Below, piece by piece: positions 4,693-6,024 of a stretch of 6,024 bases of DNA. The stretch is from Actinomycetota bacterium. GTDB taxonomy: Bacteria > Actinomycetota > Acidimicrobiia > Spongiisociales > UBA5794. The notes under the pieces were generated by a model that worked only from the letters and a program-made list of their open reading frames with translations, was not told where the DNA came from and ran no database searches. Made by a program: the position numbers and the translations under genes. Numbering within the stretch: position 1 is the stretch's first letter; each line of letters starts with the position of its first letter. The stretch is from NCBI GenBank assembly GCA_003648875.1, contig QMQC01000124.1:1-6024 (forward strand), in the 5' to 3' direction.

Positions 4693-5541
4693 ATGAGAGG
4701 GAAACCATTTCTCGTAGCGCTCGCATCGTTCGCCATCGTCCTACTCGGTGGTGCTGCAATGGCAGGCATAGGGACATACAGGGACGTCGAAAGCTCGCAA
4801 ACCGGGGCCTATACGTCAGACAACACACAGGTGACTCTGACGACTCTCTCTCTGGAGCCAACGACGACAACGATCATCGACAAGGAACCCGAACCGATGC
4901 AAGTCAAGGAAAAAGAGCCTGCTTCCCAGGAATCCGACAAGTCAAAGGACACGGAATCTGCGCAAGAATCCGATACCAAGGCGGACGTACAGGACCAGGA
5001 ACCGCTCTTCACTCTCACCCACCCGACGGACGGCACCCATTTCGAGTCCAAAGTCGTCGCATTCGGTGGCACGGCGAGTGATGATGTCGTCATCCACCGT
5101 GGCAAGTACGAGGCGATCCCCCATGAAGGTGAGTGGTCGATGGAACTCGTTCTCTCCCCGGGAAAGAACCATGTCGCGTTCGAAGGAATCGACTCAGGAG
5201 GTGACGCGACCATTGCATCGGTCACCGTGTATTTCGACGCACCGGCCGATGAACCCAAGGGTGAAGAATCTTCATTCGTCGCACATCAGAAATACGGTTC
5301 TTGTGGCGAAGAGACCCCCTACGACGTCTTCTACGGATCGGCGGAACCTGGTGCGAAGATCACAGCGAGTTCGGAGTACGGAAGCAACTCAACCACCGCA
5401 GGTGAACACGGTGAGTGGGAGATGAAGGTCAAATTCCCTGACGCACCATCAGGCAAGACCTTCAACGTGAAGATCAAGGCAAGCACAGGACAGTCCAAGA
5501 CGTTCTCGTTCACGAACACGGGCGGTGGCAAAGACCGCTGA
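4693..5541 (+). CDS. Exported two-domain protein, paralogue of the putative anti-sigma ectodomain
   Basis: The 282-residue protein begins with a probable signal peptide (1-24, MRGKPFLVALASFAIVLLGG then AAMA, possible cleavage AMA-G). It continues with a Thr then Glu/Lys/Ser-rich linker (about 48-103), an Ig-like domain one (about 104-182, THPTDG...GEWSMELVLSPGKNHVAF) and domain two (about 195-274). Domain two aligns with that of the membrane protein at 3943-3023 with about 35 identical residues of 79, by hand. The shared motif is QKYGSCxExxPYDVF, and C204 is the only cysteine. Function is unknown. If the N-terminus is not cleaved it would instead be membrane-anchored. I chose ATG 4693 because GGGAGAGGA lies 9 bases before it, the signal peptide begins there, and the promoter ends at 4634. 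An in-frame ATG at 4564 would add a basic 43-residue extension. A strong terminator follows, so it is probably monocistronic. Confidence 0.85.
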   Translation: MRGKPFLVALASFAIVLLGGAAMAGIGTYRDVESSQTGAYTSDNTQVTLTTLSLEPTTTTIIDKEPEPMQVKEKEPASQESDKSKDTESAQESDTKADVQDQEPLFTLTHPTDGTHFESKVVAFGGTASDDVVIHRGKYEAIPHEGEWSMELVLSPGKNHVAFEGIDSGGDATIASVTVYFDAPADEPKGEESSFVAHQKYGSCGEETPYDVFYGSAEPGAKITASSEYGSNSTTAGEHGEWEMKVKFPDAPSGKTFNVKIKASTGQSKTFSFTNTGGGKDR

Positions 5542-5564
5542 TACGTTTCCTCCACAGACAAGGC

Positions 5565-5604
5565 AGGACCGCACGGGGTTGCCAACCGTGCGGTCCTTTC
5601 TTGT
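5565..5604 (+). terminator. Rho-independent terminator of the secreted paralogue gene
   Basis: A perfect 12-bp GC-rich stem (AGGACCGCACGG / CCGTGCGGTCCT) with a 9-base loop is followed directly by TTTCTTGT. It starts 23 bases past the stop codon at 5541. Stem strength and T-rich tail make this a confident call for plus-strand transcription. Confidence 0.92.
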
Positions 5605-5641
5605 CACAAGCCTCAGATACGTTGGTGGCACGGAGGGAGTT

Positions 5642-5806
5642 GTGACCACACACGAAGTTCTGAAGTCGCTGCTCTGGCTCGTCGCCAGCGGGTACGGGTT
5701 GTACTTCGCGTGGTTCGTGGGCAGGACGATCCGAGAACGATGCGCAGAATCCGATCGCGTCAGTGTCAAACGGCCTCAGTCGGATTCATCGGGATCGGGG
5801 ATGTAG
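5642..5806 (+). CDS. Possible 54-residue single-pass membrane protein
   Basis: No family is recognised. A GTG start at 5642 has a good ribosome site, GGAGG at 5632-5636, with 5 bases between. The product has a short N-terminus, a hydrophobic helix at about 8-27 (SLLWLVASGYGLYFAWFVG), then a charged tail (RTIRERCAESDRV, then a Ser/Gly-rich end). The positively charged residues just after the helix predict a cytoplasmic C-terminus. It starts after a strong terminator, so it needs its own promoter, which I do not see. Its last 31 bases overlap the convergent minus-strand gene. This lowers confidence, because the shared stretch could be coding only on the other strand. Confidence 0.5.
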   Translation: MTTHEVLKSLLWLVASGYGLYFAWFVGRTIRERCAESDRVSVKRPQSDSSGSGM

Positions 5807-6024
5807 TAGTAGGACTCGACCTCGAATATGGGCTCTATCAGGTACATGGCTCCGGAGTCGTCTCTGCTCATGTAGGACATTCCGTGGGAGCTCCGACGTG
5901 TGGCGACGACCAGCATCTCAGGGAGGACTTCACCAAGGGTGAGGTCACGCGGCCGAGCTGAGGGCCAGTGGTACTCGTACGTCCTCGAATCGGGGAAGGC
6001 ATCGCCCGCATCGCTGATGCCGTA
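5776..6024 (-). CDS. C-terminal end of an unidentified protein (runs off window)
   Basis: The last 82 codons of a minus-strand gene are open to the window edge, and the start lies outside. I recognise no family. The visible part is rich in aromatic residues and acidic near its end (IFEVESYYYIPDPDESD), with a middle segment LTLGEVLPEMLVVATRRS and then MSYMSRDDSGAMYLIEP. The latter reads like beta strands of a small soluble domain. There is no membrane segment in this part. Support comes from the uninterrupted frame and from natural-looking composition. Gene length and function cannot be judged. It converges on the 54-residue ORF. Confidence 0.65.
   Translation of the reverse strand, partial: YGISDAGDAFPDSRTYEYHWPSARPRDLTLGEVLPEMLVVATRRSSHGMSYMSRDDSGAMYLIEPIFEVESYYYIPDPDESD

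Noticed and set aside
1..6024. CRISPR array, tRNA or rRNA genes, insertion sequences
   Set aside because: No regularly spaced identical repeats, no cloverleaf-like segments, and no transposase frames or terminal inverted repeats were seen.

Overview
The window looks like chromosomal DNA of a high-GC actinomycete-type bacterium (Actinomycetota). Three things point there. A DUF2342/zincin_2 metalloprotease gene overlaps tilS, as in the mycobacterial neighbourhood Rv3626c-Rv3625c. There is a SigR/RsrA-type oxidative-stress sigma/anti-sigma pair. The secreted proteins carry Thr/Pro linkers (runs such as TTTTI) of the kind common in Acidimicrobiia. I favour an acidimicrobial-like lineage, but this is inference from gene content and style, not from a marker gene.

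Layout, left to right. Bases 1-4509 are almost entirely minus-strand genes, so they read right to left. From the right, the first is an ECF sigma factor (4509-3940). It overlaps by ATGA a membrane protein in the anti-sigma position with two extracellular beta-sandwich-like domains (3943-3023). After 81 bases containing a degenerate 7-bp tandem repeat comes the SigR-like sigma factor (2941-2378). It overlaps by ATGA an RsrA-like zinc anti-sigma factor (2381-2133). A 65-residue putative zinc-binding protein (2102-1905) follows, then a hairpin terminator. Next are a small signal-peptide plus single-TM protein (1800-1483), the DUF2342 metalloprotease (1421-378) and the first 127 codons of tilS (381-1, running off the window).

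The right part begins with a divergent gene (4693-5541, plus). It encodes an exported paralogue of the ectodomain of the 3943-3023 membrane protein and ends in a strong terminator (5565-5604). A 54-residue single-TM ORF (5642-5806, plus) then converges on the 3' end of an unidentified minus-strand gene (5776 to the window end).

The most interesting part is the divergent unit at 3023-5541. The two promoter regions in the 4510-4692 interval are copies of the same bipartite ECF-type element (TTCGRTAAACCTSAAC, then CGWGTAACRGG at the same spacing), facing away from each other. This suggests one sigma factor drives both its own operon and the paralogous secreted protein. Both ectodomain proteins share a QKYGSC motif holding the only cysteine of each protein. 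The implied system is a self-amplifying cell-surface signalling circuit in which the sigma factor induces a soluble or envelope homologue of its own putative anti-sigma sensor. Beside it sits a second, cytoplasmic, thiol-redox sigma/anti-sigma cassette. No stretch longer than 300 bases lacks a gene.
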